From the NCBI GenBank assembly GCA_002323795.1, contig DCPZ01000065.1, forward strand, positions 1-19,976: 19,976 nt of DNA, written 5' to 3'. Every line of letters starts with the position of its first letter. The stretch's first letter is position 1. The notes under the pieces were generated by a model that saw only the letters and a list, made by a program, of their open reading frames with translations, did no database searches and was not told where the DNA came from. Source of the DNA: Flavobacteriales bacterium UBA1531 (GTDB lineage: Bacteria > Bacteroidota > Bacteroidia > Flavobacteriales_D > Sanyastnellaceae). The translations under genes and the position numbers were made by a program. Below are positions 7,322 through 16,265 of the stretch, in pieces.

Positions 7322-8923
7322 TTATCGCAGAATCCGAACGGAACCAGAAGCTTCCGTATACGGGCTCAGTTGGCCATTGGCGTCAAGATAATGGCGATAC
7401 TTTGCCTTCCAGATGTACAAATCATCCTGCACGTAATGCGTCCGGTCAGGGGCTTGTCCATGCCAATAATCACCGATGGTGTCAGCCTGCCAAACCAAAG
7501 AGCCCCATCGGTTGAACAGTCGAAAGTCCAGTTCAATCAGGTTTTTACCCTCAATTCTAAGCGTTTCATTCAAGCCGTCCCCATCTGGTGTAAATGCCGA
7601 TGGAACGAAAAGGGCTGGTTCAGAGCAAAATGCCTGAACCAAAGTCATCTGCTCACTGCTGCAACCTAGGTCATTGGTCACGACAACGCCATAAAGCCCT
7701 GGCTCATCAATGCTGATGAGATTGCCTTGTTCACCATTCGTCCATGCGTAACTCGGAAATCCCGCTGGTACAGCCAAGACATAAGAAACTCCTGGAAAGT
7801 CAGCAAAACAGAACGATGTGTCTGTTGGGAGCGAAGCACTTGGGCTTGGAAGCGCTTCAACCAGAATTGTTTCTGAGATGGTGCAGTTTCCAGCGTCTGC
7901 CACCAAGACTTCATAAATGCCGCTTTCATTCAACGTAACTGCGGCTTCGTTAGCGCCTGTTGACCAAGTATACTGGAATGGTCCTGTGTTCGAGTTTGAT
8001 GGAGTAGCGTCGAGCACGATGCCCGGAACTTCGCACCCCGAGACCGTGTCAGGCAAAGCCAATTCAGGACCCTCCGTGAACGTCACCTCGACAACATCAG
8101 ACTGGACACAACCCTCGGGAGAACTGACATTCAATCCGTACGTTCCAGGAGAGAACACAGACAATACCGGTAAGGTTTCTCCTACCACAGACCACTCATA
8201 AATATAATTCACAGGCAAACTTGGATCTAATGTTACTTCTTCACCAGCGCAAGCCACCAAGTCTGGACCCAAGTCCATCGACGGGAAAATCGAAACGACT
8301 TCGACCTGATCACTAGCTGTACATGAATTTCCCGATGAAAATGCGGTAGACGCAGCGATGGTGGCTGTCACCGTATACAACTGCGATACCTCTTGCAACA
8401 GTTGGGGGCTCGCAATATTAACATTACTCAGCCCCAAGGCAGGTTCCCACTCCCACTCAACAGCGTCCGGTATGTCAACTGAAGCCTCCAAATATTCGGC
8501 TACCGTGCTGCACACCGCCAAATCCATTCCTGCATCAACCGAAAATTCTGGAAAAACGGTAATGGTAATGGCATCCTCGAAAATGCTGCCATCAGGAGCA
8601 ATCATCGTCGCAAAAAATTCGGTGGTTGATCCCGGTGCAATCGAAACGATTTGAGCTGACGGATCGCTCACTTCAGCAGCAGGTTCCCAAGAAAAAGACC
8701 AGTCATCCACATTGGTCGACGGATCAAAAGCCAGCACATTGCAATACATGGTAACCTCATCCCCAGAACCCGCACAAAAATAGTTCTGTGATGTTGCGAT
8801 ATACGGCGGTTGAGCGTGCACAGTTCCGCCAATCATAAAACATGAAAACAGGCAACAGAGCATGACGTAAATCTTCTGATTACACTTGCTCATTTTGAAA
8901 ATCTTCGGGTTATAAAATCGCAT
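7322..8923 (-). CDS. Secreted Ig/PKD-repeat protein with T9SS type B (gliding-motility-associated) C-terminal sorting domain
   Basis: This 533-residue protein has a Sec signal peptide ending near VHAQ (about residue 38) and then four or more tandem beta-sandwich repeats of about 75-90 residues. The repeats share the pattern LPDTVSGC ... Y-x-W-S-x-G ... G-x-Y-x-V-x-V ... GC and resemble PKD/SprB-type repeats. Residues about 436-533 form the type B C-terminal domain (CHU_C / TIGR04131 type): FVPSAFTPDGDGLNETLRI, then FNRWGSLVWQ and DLYIWKAKYR, ending RILR. This domain directs export by the type IX system and surface attachment. The ligand is unknown. A second possible start is the ATG at 8893 (MSKCNQK), which gives a more standard signal peptide. 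It lies 15 bases after the lipoprotein gene and is probably in the same operon. Confidence 0.93.
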   Translation of the reverse strand: MRFYNPKIFKMSKCNQKIYVMLCCLFSCFMIGGTVHAQPPYIATSQNYFCAGSGDEVTMYCNVLAFDPSTNVDDWSFSWEPAAEVSDPSAQIVSIAPGSTTEFFATMIAPDGSIFEDAITITVFPEFSVDAGMDLAVCSTVAEYLEASVDIPDAVEWEWEPALGLSNVNIASPQLLQEVSQLYTVTATIAASTAFSSGNSCTASDQVEVVSIFPSMDLGPDLVACAGEEVTLDPSLPVNYIYEWSVVGETLPVLSVFSPGTYGLNVSSPEGCVQSDVVEVTFTEGPELALPDTVSGCEVPGIVLDATPSNSNTGPFQYTWSTGANEAAVTLNESGIYEVLVADAGNCTISETILVEALPSPSASLPTDTSFCFADFPGVSYVLAVPAGFPSYAWTNGEQGNLISIDEPGLYGVVVTNDLGCSSEQMTLVQAFCSEPALFVPSAFTPDGDGLNETLRIEGKNLIELDFRLFNRWGSLVWQADTIGDYWHGQAPDRTHYVQDDLYIWKAKYRHYLDANGQLSPYTEASGSVRILR

Positions 8924-8938
8924 GCTCTGATGTTCAAA

Positions 8939-10588
8939 TCATTCTATTGGATCAATCCCTTCGAGGGCAGGAGCAAAATCCCATAACCATTCGACCAACC
9001 AATTCGATCGAATTTTGGGGCTCTCTTCTGGGTAAAAATAAGGTTCAGGAACTTCAAAACGCTCCAAATTACCCAATTCCCAAATTCCATTGCCATTTGC
9101 ATCCCATTCAAATCCAAGTTTGTAGGTCCCCGGAATCAACCGCTCAAAAACCAACGAAGTATCCGCCAAGCATTGAATTCGAATCGGCGGCTTCTTGGCC
9201 ATTTGCAGGACAAACCAACCCGCTCCTGGCAGATTGCTCAACTCCACTTTCAACTCACCAAAGAAGTCCGACGCATGTGTTTTCCAACTCCAGCTCAAGG
9301 TGTCAGGTTGCACACCATTAAGAGGATTAGACAATACATTGGGAAATGCCACCAATTGATATTCTGTGCCGTCCGACTCAACATGGTTTAAATGCAGCAT
9401 GCGGCTGAAGCTTTCGCCGCGAACATCGCGAACATCGAAGTCACTAAGCGACAAGGTGTCCAAATTACCTATCAGCATCCAACGGCTTGAATTCTGCACC
9501 CGGACTGCACGATCAAAAGACAATGCACGCGTGGTGTCAGCCTCTGAAGACCGGGGCAGCTTTTCCAAGGGCACCGGCCACTTTCGAGGTGACCTCCGAT
9601 CCAATCGCACGTTTGACGTATCGCTAAATGCCAAGCCCGACCACACCACATTCAAGCCCTCCACGTCCTCAATCAAGGTCGAATCAAGCCACATGAATAC
9701 GCTATCCGCTTGACGCTCCCATGGCGAACGAATCTCTGCCCCCTGAAAATGCGCCTTCCATTCTTCCGCATCCAATTCGCCTTCCAGTGGGGCCAATATT
9801 CGGATTGCTCCTGTCGAATCAATGGTGCTCGATTCAATGTATCGAAGACCCTCTTCTTCTTGCGGCTCAAAACCAAGGAGGATAGACTGCGCAGTATCTC
9901 CTGCAGCCATAAATAGGCTATCGAAGGCGAGATATTCTCCTTCATCCCATTGGTAATTTGCATTCACATCGTCCAATGCCAGCGGGAAGAAATCCCCAGG
10001 ACTCAAATGATCAATTCGAAAGGTTCCATCGGCATTTGTGACTCCAATTGCATCAGGTAAGGCGCCTGCTAAAATGGAGTCCATCTCATAGGGTTTGCGA
10101 AACAACAAAATTCGGAGGCCTTCCTTCGCTTCTCCCGTCATGCGATCAAAGATCTGACCACTCAACTCAAGAGAATCAATTGTAGGTCCCGTGGAAAAGG
10201 CCCACTTCAAGTCAACGGCAGGGTTGGATTCGTGCAAATCAACAATTCCTTTTCCAAACGAAAAAACATACGTAGTGGAATCCTGATACAATGTCGGATT
10301 CATTTCAAGTTGCACCGACTTGCCTCGGATTCGAAAAGATGGCTTGGTCAAAATGGGCGGAGAAATAACCAGCTGCTGCTGTGGATTTTTCAAAGCCACA
10401 AACTCATCGAATGCGATGCTCAACTTTGCAGGTCTGACGTTTACTTGATCCGTAGATGGCACTATTTCCAGCACCTGAGGAGGATCTTCATCCACCGGAC
10501 CTCCCGTTGGAGAAGAAATTTGAGCACAACCGCAAAAGCACAAAAAAAGAAGGATCAGCGCACCGTTGCAGGTCTGTTGAATCTTCAT
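8939..10588 (-). CDS. Lipoprotein with N-terminal Ig-like (Big_5) domain
   Basis: From the ATG at 10588 the product is 549 residues. It has a short lipoprotein signal with lipobox FCGC (lipidated Cys21), followed by AQISSPTGGPVDEDPPQ, a stretch highly typical of a Bacteroidota lipoprotein family. Residues about 36-138 are a Big_5/SbsA-like Ig domain (IVPSTDQVNVRP, IAFDEFV, YVFSFGKGIVDLHESNP). Residues about 145-235 look like a carboxypeptidase-regulatory-like fold (GQIFDRMTGEAKEGLRILLF, then VTNADGTFRIDHLSPGDFFPLAL). The C-terminus repeats such a motif (GTYKLGFEWDANGNGIWELG). It is expected to sit in an outer membrane or on the cell surface; its function is unknown. I chose 10588 over an in-frame ATG at 10606 because it overlaps the reductase stop as ATGA, the usual sign of translational coupling, and gives the standard lipoprotein signal. 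Confidence 0.9.
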   Translation of the reverse strand: MKIQQTCNGALILLFLCFCGCAQISSPTGGPVDEDPPQVLEIVPSTDQVNVRPAKLSIAFDEFVALKNPQQQLVISPPILTKPSFRIRGKSVQLEMNPTLYQDSTTYVFSFGKGIVDLHESNPAVDLKWAFSTGPTIDSLELSGQIFDRMTGEAKEGLRILLFRKPYEMDSILAGALPDAIGVTNADGTFRIDHLSPGDFFPLALDDVNANYQWDEGEYLAFDSLFMAAGDTAQSILLGFEPQEEEGLRYIESSTIDSTGAIRILAPLEGELDAEEWKAHFQGAEIRSPWERQADSVFMWLDSTLIEDVEGLNVVWSGLAFSDTSNVRLDRRSPRKWPVPLEKLPRSSEADTTRALSFDRAVRVQNSSRWMLIGNLDTLSLSDFDVRDVRGESFSRMLHLNHVESDGTEYQLVAFPNVLSNPLNGVQPDTLSWSWKTHASDFFGELKVELSNLPGAGWFVLQMAKKPPIRIQCLADTSLVFERLIPGTYKLGFEWDANGNGIWELGNLERFEVPEPYFYPEESPKIRSNWLVEWLWDFAPALEGIDPIE

Positions 10589-11061
10589 GCTTCCCATTGA
10601 TTCCATGACCCTTCAATTGCCTCAATCAGCGGTTTTAATGCTTCGACATCCGAACTTGAAAATGCATCAAACTCAACTGAGTCAATATCCAAAACAGCTA
10701 CAACTCGGCCTCTTGATTGAACCGGAATGACCAATTCCGAATTGGTGTCATTGCTGCAAGCCACGTGTCCAAGAAATTCATGAACATTGGGCACAATTTG
10801 AGCGGTAGCCGTCTCCCATGCTGCCGCACAAACCCCTTTGCCCTTGTGCAATCGTGTGCAGGCTACTGGCCCCTGAAAAGGCCCCAAAACCAATTCATCA
10901 CGGGCATCGTCCACGAGATAGAAACCCACCCAATGCCAGCCGTTAGAATGTTTCAGCGCCGCGGAGAGATTCGCAAGATTAGCAACCAAACTAGGCTCAC
11001 CTTCCAACAATGCTAGGCATTGAGAGATCAACGTTTTATATGCTGCTTTATTTGGAGACAT
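10585..11061 (-). CDS. msrC: Free methionine-(R)-sulfoxide reductase (GAF-domain fRMsr)
   Basis: This 158-residue, single-GAF-domain cytoplasmic enzyme reduces free methionine-R-sulfoxide with thioredoxin as electron source. The three family cysteines are present at 68, 78 and 102 (VACTRLHKGKGVCAAAW ... HVACSNDTNSELVIPV). Their spacing of 10 and 24 residues is the same as Cys84/94/118 of the E. coli enzyme. The substrate-site block WHWVGFYLVDD (42-52) and the VLDIDSVEFDAFSS segment near the end also match the family. The stop codon overlaps the start of the lipoprotein gene (ATGA). A TAnnTTTG element inside a perfect inverted repeat lies 29 bases upstream, so this gene probably starts its own transcript and drives the lipoprotein and T9SS cargo genes after it. 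Confidence 0.94.
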   Translation of the reverse strand: MSPNKAAYKTLISQCLALLEGEPSLVANLANLSAALKHSNGWHWVGFYLVDDARDELVLGPFQGPVACTRLHKGKGVCAAAWETATAQIVPNVHEFLGHVACSNDTNSELVIPVQSRGRVVAVLDIDSVEFDAFSSSDVEALKPLIEAIEGSWNQWEA

Positions 11062-11082
11062 TGTGAGGTGAATCTCGGGAGA

Positions 11083-11102
11083 TGCGGTACAAAGATACCG
11101 CA
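11083..11102. repeat. Perfect 7-bp inverted repeat covering the msrC promoter
   Basis: TGCGGTA (11083-11089) and TACCGCA (11096-11102) are exact complements around a 6-base centre CAAAGA. The centre is part of the predicted -7 element, so a protein bound here would block the promoter. It could alternatively be a hairpin at the 3' end of comF, but no T-run follows it on the minus strand. Confidence 0.5.
11090..11097 (-). promoter_or_regulatory. Bacteroidota -7 promoter element for msrC
   Basis: The minus strand reads TATCTTTG, a perfect TAnnTTTG match, 29 bases before the msrC ATG at 11061, in the 60-base gap after comF. No good -33 TTTG is seen at the standard distance. Confidence 0.45.
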
Positions 11103-11121
11103 GTTCCTGGGGTATTTGTGT

Positions 11122-11787
11122 TCATGCAAGTGCTAGAGTGAGCGCTCCAAGGACTTGATGGTTTGCTGACTCCAAGACTGCAGCGCAAGCGCGAATGGTT
11201 GCGCCTGTCGTCATGACGTCATCCACCAATACAATCTGGGTGCCGTGTGGAGGACACTTGGGACCTAAAATGTAAGCCGCTTCCGTCAAATCATGACGCC
11301 TCCTCCTTGAAAGGCTCGTGAGGCTCCGACCATGAGTATGACGCTTTAAGGCATTCGGATATACGGCCATACCCCATTCCTGAGAGACACCCTTTGCAAT
11401 CCATTCAGCTTGATTATAACCTCGCTTCCAGTGCCTTTTCCAATGCAACGGAACAGGCACCAGCGCAGCCATGCTTCCTTCCACTTCTGGAGCCTCGCTC
11501 GATGATGCAACCCACCGGCCCCAGTTCTGACCAAGTCTTCGTCTTCCCTTGTATTTCAATGCGTGGATTTGACCCTCGAGTGCAGCGTTTTCTCGAAGTC
11601 TAAAACCAGTCCACATGCGATGCATCATACACCGCTCTCGCATCAACAACTCTCCCTCAGGCCCGCGTAAATCTGGCCATCTTCCCTCACACGCTGCGCA
11701 TCCCAATCGCCAAGGCTCCTGCGAAGTGAGCCATAGACCACATTGGATGCAATGGCGGGGTAGAATCAATTCAACGCCTCGAAACAT
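11122..11787 (-). CDS. comF: ComF family protein (amidophosphoribosyltransferase-like, competence-associated)
   Basis: This 221-residue protein has the ComF layout. An N-terminal zinc ribbon with two CxxC pairs (Cys13/16 and Cys30/33) is followed by a type I phosphoribosyltransferase domain. The PRPP-binding signature IVLVDDVMTTGAT lies at about residues 185-197, with the paired Asp at 189/190. The middle segment PVPLHWKRHWKRGYNQAEWIAKGVS is a ComF hallmark. In naturally transformable bacteria ComF helps DNA uptake on the cytoplasmic side; in Bacteroidota the exact role is less well known. No other competence gene is in the window. It is transcribed divergently from the DUF72 gene. Confidence 0.93.
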   Translation of the reverse strand: MFRGVELILPRHCIQCGLWLTSQEPWRLGCAACEGRWPDLRGPEGELLMRERCMMHRMWTGFRLRENAALEGQIHALKYKGRRRLGQNWGRWVASSSEAPEVEGSMAALVPVPLHWKRHWKRGYNQAEWIAKGVSQEWGMAVYPNALKRHTHGRSLTSLSRRRRHDLTEAAYILGPKCPPHGTQIVLVDDVMTTGATIRACAAVLESANHQVLGALTLALA

Positions 11788-11945
11788 GGCCTGAAAATTA
11801 ATGCCCGTTCAAACTCCAATCCCAGTCCATTTTATCATTCTTAACTCATAATTCAACGCCGCGAGCCAAGAAAAAGATGAAGGCTCTTTCTCATTTCAAT
11901 GTAACCCTGAATATTCCGGAGCAATGCAGCGATATTTGCGCCTGC

Positions 11946-12827
11946 ATGAAGTTTGGAAAACTCTCCTCGATTGATCATTTCGCGTCCGAATTCTTCGCGT
12001 TACCATGCACGTCCTGGTTGCTGCGCGGTTCGAAGGCTTCCGCTGAGGTTTATTCCGGTGGAACCTCATGGAACATCCCACAATGGGTGGGCAACGCCTA
12101 TCCCTTGAAAACTCCGCGCAGGCTGTATCCGGAAGCGTATGGCAAGCAATTCAGAACCATTGAATTCAATGCAACGCATTACCGCATTTATTCCCCTGAA
12201 AAAATGCTCCAATGGGGAGAGTCTACACCCGAGGGATTCCGCTTCTGCTGCAAATTCCCACAAATCATCACACACTTTCGACGTTTCAAAAACTGCGATG
12301 GCCCGACCGATGATTTCATCGCAGGTTTGCTCGCACTCGGCAATCGCCTTGGCCCATCATTCATTCAACTGCCCCCCCATTTTGCACCACAGCATGCCGA
12401 TGCATTTTGGCAGTACCTCGAAAAATGGCCGCGGGAGTTGCCGTTGGCTGTGGAATTTAGACATCCCGATTGGTTTCTTGAAGATCAAGATCACTGGCAC
12501 CGTTTGGCTGAACTGAATGTAGGCTCCGTCATCAGCGATACAGCTGGTCGAAGAGATGCGCTGCACATGAAAATCACAGCTCCTCATGTTCTGGTGCGAT
12601 TTGGTGGTTACGAGGGGCATGCGGCGGATGGTCAACGCTTGAAAAATTGGGCCAAATGGATTTCCAAGGCAGAGTTAAAAGGCGTTTCAAACTTTTATCT
12701 GCTCATCCACGAACCAGATAGTCTATCAACTCCTGAAACGGCAGCAAATTTCAGCAGGATAGTCAGCGAAATCAACGACAAGTCTCAAGAATCAACTGAC
12801 TCAGAGCTTCGAAACGATGGACCTTAA
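11946..12827 (+). CDS. DUF72 family protein (YecE-like)
   Basis: The product is 293 residues from the ATG at 11946. It shows the DUF72 TIM-barrel-like signatures in order: SGGTSWNIPQWVGNAYP, FNATHYRIYSPEKMLQW, FRFCCKFPQIITH, SFIQLPPHF, LAVEFRHPDWF and VRFGGYEG. The biochemical role of DUF72 is not established. The frame is open 23 codons further upstream to an ATG at 11877, but MKFGKL at 11946 is the usual N-terminus of Bacteroidota members. A near match to the -7 element (GATATTTG, 11931-11938, one mismatch) would also fall inside the longer version. Its last four bases overlap the secA stop. Confidence 0.88.
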   Translation: MKFGKLSSIDHFASEFFALPCTSWLLRGSKASAEVYSGGTSWNIPQWVGNAYPLKTPRRLYPEAYGKQFRTIEFNATHYRIYSPEKMLQWGESTPEGFRFCCKFPQIITHFRRFKNCDGPTDDFIAGLLALGNRLGPSFIQLPPHFAPQHADAFWQYLEKWPRELPLAVEFRHPDWFLEDQDHWHRLAELNVGSVISDTAGRRDALHMKITAPHVLVRFGGYEGHAADGQRLKNWAKWISKAELKGVSNFYLLIHEPDSLSTPETAANFSRIVSEINDKSQESTDSELRNDGP

Positions 12828-15800
12828 TCCGCTGGTCCCTGCAAGATCCATCCTTGCTCCAAAAGTGCCTCAGCCTTCTTGTATTTCATTACTTTGACTT
12901 CATCCCCTCTGCTCAAGGTCACCATGTCATTTCGACCAAATTTTTTGTCACTGCGCACGGGCATTTGTTTCTGTGGCGGCGGCGTCGGTGATGATGCCCC
13001 GGCGAGAGCTGTTCCTGGTGCATGTTGTCCGCGTCGGAGGCCCTGTGCCGTGTTTTGTCGAGACTGCGACATCGCTTGCTCTTGAATGTTTTGCACGCCT
13101 TCTTTCGAAAGGCTGATTTTGTTCGGCATGCCCGCACGACGTTGTGGAGCTTGTTGAACCTGTTGGCCTTGTTGCCCTGTTGGAATCGTGCAGCGCAGTA
13201 AGAATGAAGCAACCTCGGCATTCATGCGCTGAACCATGGCCTTAAACAACTCATACGATTCAAACTTATAGATGAGCAACGGATCTTTCTGCTCAAAACG
13301 TGCCAACTGAACATTGGATCGCAAGTCGTCCATGTCCCTCAAATGTTCCTTCCAATATTGATCGATTATGGCCAGAACAACAGCCTTCTCCAAGCTCTCC
13401 ATCACGCTTACTCCCAATGTTGCAACGCTTTCATCGATGTTGGTAGCGACTTGCATGGTCTTACGGCCGTCAGTAAACGGGACTAAGATTTGCTGGTAGT
13501 CGTTCGACGGATCTTCTTGCACCTTTTGAATCACCGGATGGGCGCGCTCTGCCAATTCCGACAACTTCGTTCGATAAACGCGTTCTGCTTCTTGGTAAGT
13601 CGAAAATGCAACATCTTCAGGAGCTTGAGTTCCAAAATCCCCTGCATTAAGAGGAGGCTCGATGCCAAAGTCTTTAAGAAGTGAAAGCCGGAAAGCTTCG
13701 AATTCCTTTCCAGGGTGATAAGCCAAAACCGAGCCCTCAATGAGCTCAAAAAACATGTTGGCAATGTCTGTGCGCAATCTGTCGCCGTGCAATGCATGCC
13801 GACGACGCTTGTAAATGACCTCACGCTGAGCATTCATCACATCGTCATACTCGAGTAAGCGCTTTCGAACACCGAAGTTGTTTTCTTCGACTTTCTTCTG
13901 CGCCCTTTCAATGGACTTGGTGATCATGGAGTGTTGAATCACATCACCCTCCTGGTGACCCATTCGATCCATCATTTTTGAAACACGGTCCGAAGAAAAC
14001 AGACGCATCAGGTCATCCTCTAACGAAACGTAAAACTGCGACGAGCCGGGATCCCCCTGACGCCCTGCACGACCGCGCAATTGGCGGTCAACACGTCGAC
14101 TGTCATGCCGTTCTGTTCCGATGATGGCCAAACCGCCAGCAGACTTGGTGTCATCCGTCAACTTAATGTCCGTTCCACGTCCAGCCATATTGGTCGCGAT
14201 GGTCACCGTACCGGGCATACCCGCTGCAGTTACGATTTCAGCCTCGCGCTGGTGCAACTTTGCATTGAGTACCTGGTGGTCAATCTTTCGAATGTCCAAC
14301 ATGCGTGAAAGCAATTCACTCACCTCAACCGTGGTGGTTCCAACCAAAACGGGACGGCCCACTTCACGAAGTTTTACAACATCGTCAATGATAGCGTTGT
14401 ACTTCTCACGCTTCGTTTTGTAGACCAAATCCTCGCGATCGTCACGGGCAATGGGACGATTTGTTGGAATCGCCATGACATCCAGATTATAGATGTCCCA
14501 CAGTTCCCCGGCTTCTGTTTCTGCGGTCCCAGTCATGCCCGAAAGCTTGTGGTACATTCGGAAATAATTCTGCAACGTAACAGTCGCATAGGTCTGCGTC
14601 GCCGCTTCCACCTTTACACTTTCCTTCGCCTCAATCGCCTGGTGCAAACCATCTGAATACCGTCGGCCATCCATGATTCGACCGGTTTGCTCATCCACAA
14701 TTTTAACCTTGTTGTCCATGACAACGTAGTCCACATCTTTTTCAAACAAAGCATACGCCTTGAGCAATTGATTCATGGTATGCACACGCGCGCTCTTAAC
14801 ACCATAGTCTGCCATCAATTTGCTTTTCAATTCAAGCTTGGTTTCATCATCGCCGGAGCCGTTGTCAATGGTGACCAATTCCGTGGCCAAATCTGGCATC
14901 GTGAAGAAATTGTCGTCTTCCATGTTGGCTGTGAGGTACTCAATTCCCTTTTCAGTCAACTCGACTTGATTTTGTTTTTCGTCGATGACAAAATAAAGTT
15001 CTGCATCCGCCTTTGGCATCTCCCTCTTATTGTCCTGCAAGTAAATGCCTTCGGTCTTGAGCAATTGTTGCTTCATGCCCTCGGCACTCAAGAATTTGAT
15101 CAAAGCCTTGGACTTGGGGAGTGCGCGATACGCGCGAAACAATGCCAACCCTCCTTCTGCGATTTCATCTTTTGAAGCACCATCCTTCAACAACAATTGT
15201 TTGGCATCGGCCAAGAATCGTTGCGCTGCTTTTTGCTGGATTGTGACCAGATTGACCACTTTGGGCTTCAATTCCTCGAACTCTTGCTGATCTCCTTTGG
15301 GTGTCGGTCCGCTGATGATTAGAGGCGTTCGCGCTTCGTCAATCAGAACAGAATCCACCTCGTCTACTATGGCGTAATGGTGCTTGCGTTGAACAAGTTG
15401 ATCTGGACGCTGCGCCATATTGTCCCGCAAATAGTCAAATCCAAATTCGTTGTTTGTTCCGTAGGTGATGTCCGCTCGATAGGCCTCGCGACGGGCTTCG
15501 CTGTTCGGTTGGTGCTTGTCTATGCAATCGACCTTCATCCCATGAAATTCGAAAATAGGCGCCATCCATTCTGAGTCTCTACGAGCCAAGTAATCATTGA
15601 CCGTCACGAGGTGAACACCCTTCCCAGTAAGCGCATTTAGAAAAACAGGCAAGGTCGCGACCAATGTCTTTCCCTCACCTGTTTGCATTTCCGCCACCTT
15701 ACCTCGGTGCAGTGCTGTTCCACCCACAAGCTGCACGTTGTAGTGCACCATATTCCACTCAACCTCAGAACCTGCAGCGAGCCATTTATTATGCCAAACG

Positions 15801-16261
15801 GCGATATCACCATCGATGGTTACACCCGATCTGCGCGCTGCGATGTCCCGATCCCATTGCGTCACGTCCACGCGCAACTCCTTTTTTTCGGCCAGTCTTC
15901 GAGCCGTCTCTTTGACCAAAGCAAATGCTTCCGGCATCACTTCCTCCAGTACCTCTTCTAGCTTTTCATTGATGGTGTCCCGAAGAGCATCGATGGCGTC
16001 GTAAATCCCCTCTTTCTGCTCCAAATCCTCTTCACCCATGCCAGAAGCCTTCAGCGTCAAAGAGGTAACTTCATCTTCAAGCGAAGCAACATATGAGGCA
16101 ATTCGGCTTTTTAAATCCGACGTGCGCAATCTCAATTCGTTGTCCTGCAACTGCGAAAATTCTCCCTCAAAACCCAAAACCGCATCAACATTGGGTTGAA
16201 TCTCGCGCAAGTCACCTTCCACCTTGTCACCGACAAGTTTTTTAAATAACGCTTTCAGCAT
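12824..16261 (-). CDS. secA: Preprotein translocase ATPase SecA, Bacteroidota type
   Basis: SecA drives post-translational export of signal-peptide proteins through SecYEG, which the surface proteins in this window need. From the ATG at 16261 it has 1145 residues, longer than the roughly 900 of E. coli. Walker A is MQTGEGKT (Lys198) and Walker B DEVD at 300-303. NBD2 motifs are GTTTVEVSELLSRML, ATNMAGRGTDIKL and GTERHDSRRVDRQLRGRAGRQGDPG. The extra length lies mainly in a large insert after IISGPTPKG in the cross-linking domain and in a Gln/Pro-rich linker near the C-terminus. The usual zinc-binding CxC-CH tail is absent; instead it ends in KVMKYKKAEALLEQGW, as expected for this phylum. A start at 16291 is possible, but MLKALFKKLVGDK is the standard N-terminus. 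It converges with the DUF72 gene. Confidence 0.98.
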   Translation of the reverse strand: MLKALFKKLVGDKVEGDLREIQPNVDAVLGFEGEFSQLQDNELRLRTSDLKSRIASYVASLEDEVTSLTLKASGMGEEDLEQKEGIYDAIDALRDTINEKLEEVLEEVMPEAFALVKETARRLAEKKELRVDVTQWDRDIAARRSGVTIDGDIAVWHNKWLAAGSEVEWNMVHYNVQLVGGTALHRGKVAEMQTGEGKTLVATLPVFLNALTGKGVHLVTVNDYLARRDSEWMAPIFEFHGMKVDCIDKHQPNSEARREAYRADITYGTNNEFGFDYLRDNMAQRPDQLVQRKHHYAIVDEVDSVLIDEARTPLIISGPTPKGDQQEFEELKPKVVNLVTIQQKAAQRFLADAKQLLLKDGASKDEIAEGGLALFRAYRALPKSKALIKFLSAEGMKQQLLKTEGIYLQDNKREMPKADAELYFVIDEKQNQVELTEKGIEYLTANMEDDNFFTMPDLATELVTIDNGSGDDETKLELKSKLMADYGVKSARVHTMNQLLKAYALFEKDVDYVVMDNKVKIVDEQTGRIMDGRRYSDGLHQAIEAKESVKVEAATQTYATVTLQNYFRMYHKLSGMTGTAETEAGELWDIYNLDVMAIPTNRPIARDDREDLVYKTKREKYNAIIDDVVKLREVGRPVLVGTTTVEVSELLSRMLDIRKIDHQVLNAKLHQREAEIVTAAGMPGTVTIATNMAGRGTDIKLTDDTKSAGGLAIIGTERHDSRRVDRQLRGRAGRQGDPGSSQFYVSLEDDLMRLFSSDRVSKMMDRMGHQEGDVIQHSMITKSIERAQKKVEENNFGVRKRLLEYDDVMNAQREVIYKRRRHALHGDRLRTDIANMFFELIEGSVLAYHPGKEFEAFRLSLLKDFGIEPPLNAGDFGTQAPEDVAFSTYQEAERVYRTKLSELAERAHPVIQKVQEDPSNDYQQILVPFTDGRKTMQVATNIDESVATLGVSVMESLEKAVVLAIIDQYWKEHLRDMDDLRSNVQLARFEQKDPLLIYKFESYELFKAMVQRMNAEVASFLLRCTIPTGQQGQQVQQAPQRRAGMPNKISLSKEGVQNIQEQAMSQSRQNTAQGLRRGQHAPGTALAGASSPTPPPQKQMPVRSDKKFGRNDMVTLSRGDEVKVMKYKKAEALLEQGWILQGPAD

Positions 16262-16265
16262 GACG

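Noticed and set aside
11877..11945. Longer N-terminus for the DUF72 protein starting at 11877
   Set aside because: The extra 23 residues have no family resemblance, MKFGKL at 11946 is the usual start, and a near -7 element falls within the extension.
14687..15175. 162-codon plus-strand open frame inside secA
   Set aside because: Antisense shadow of a fully conserved SecA region.
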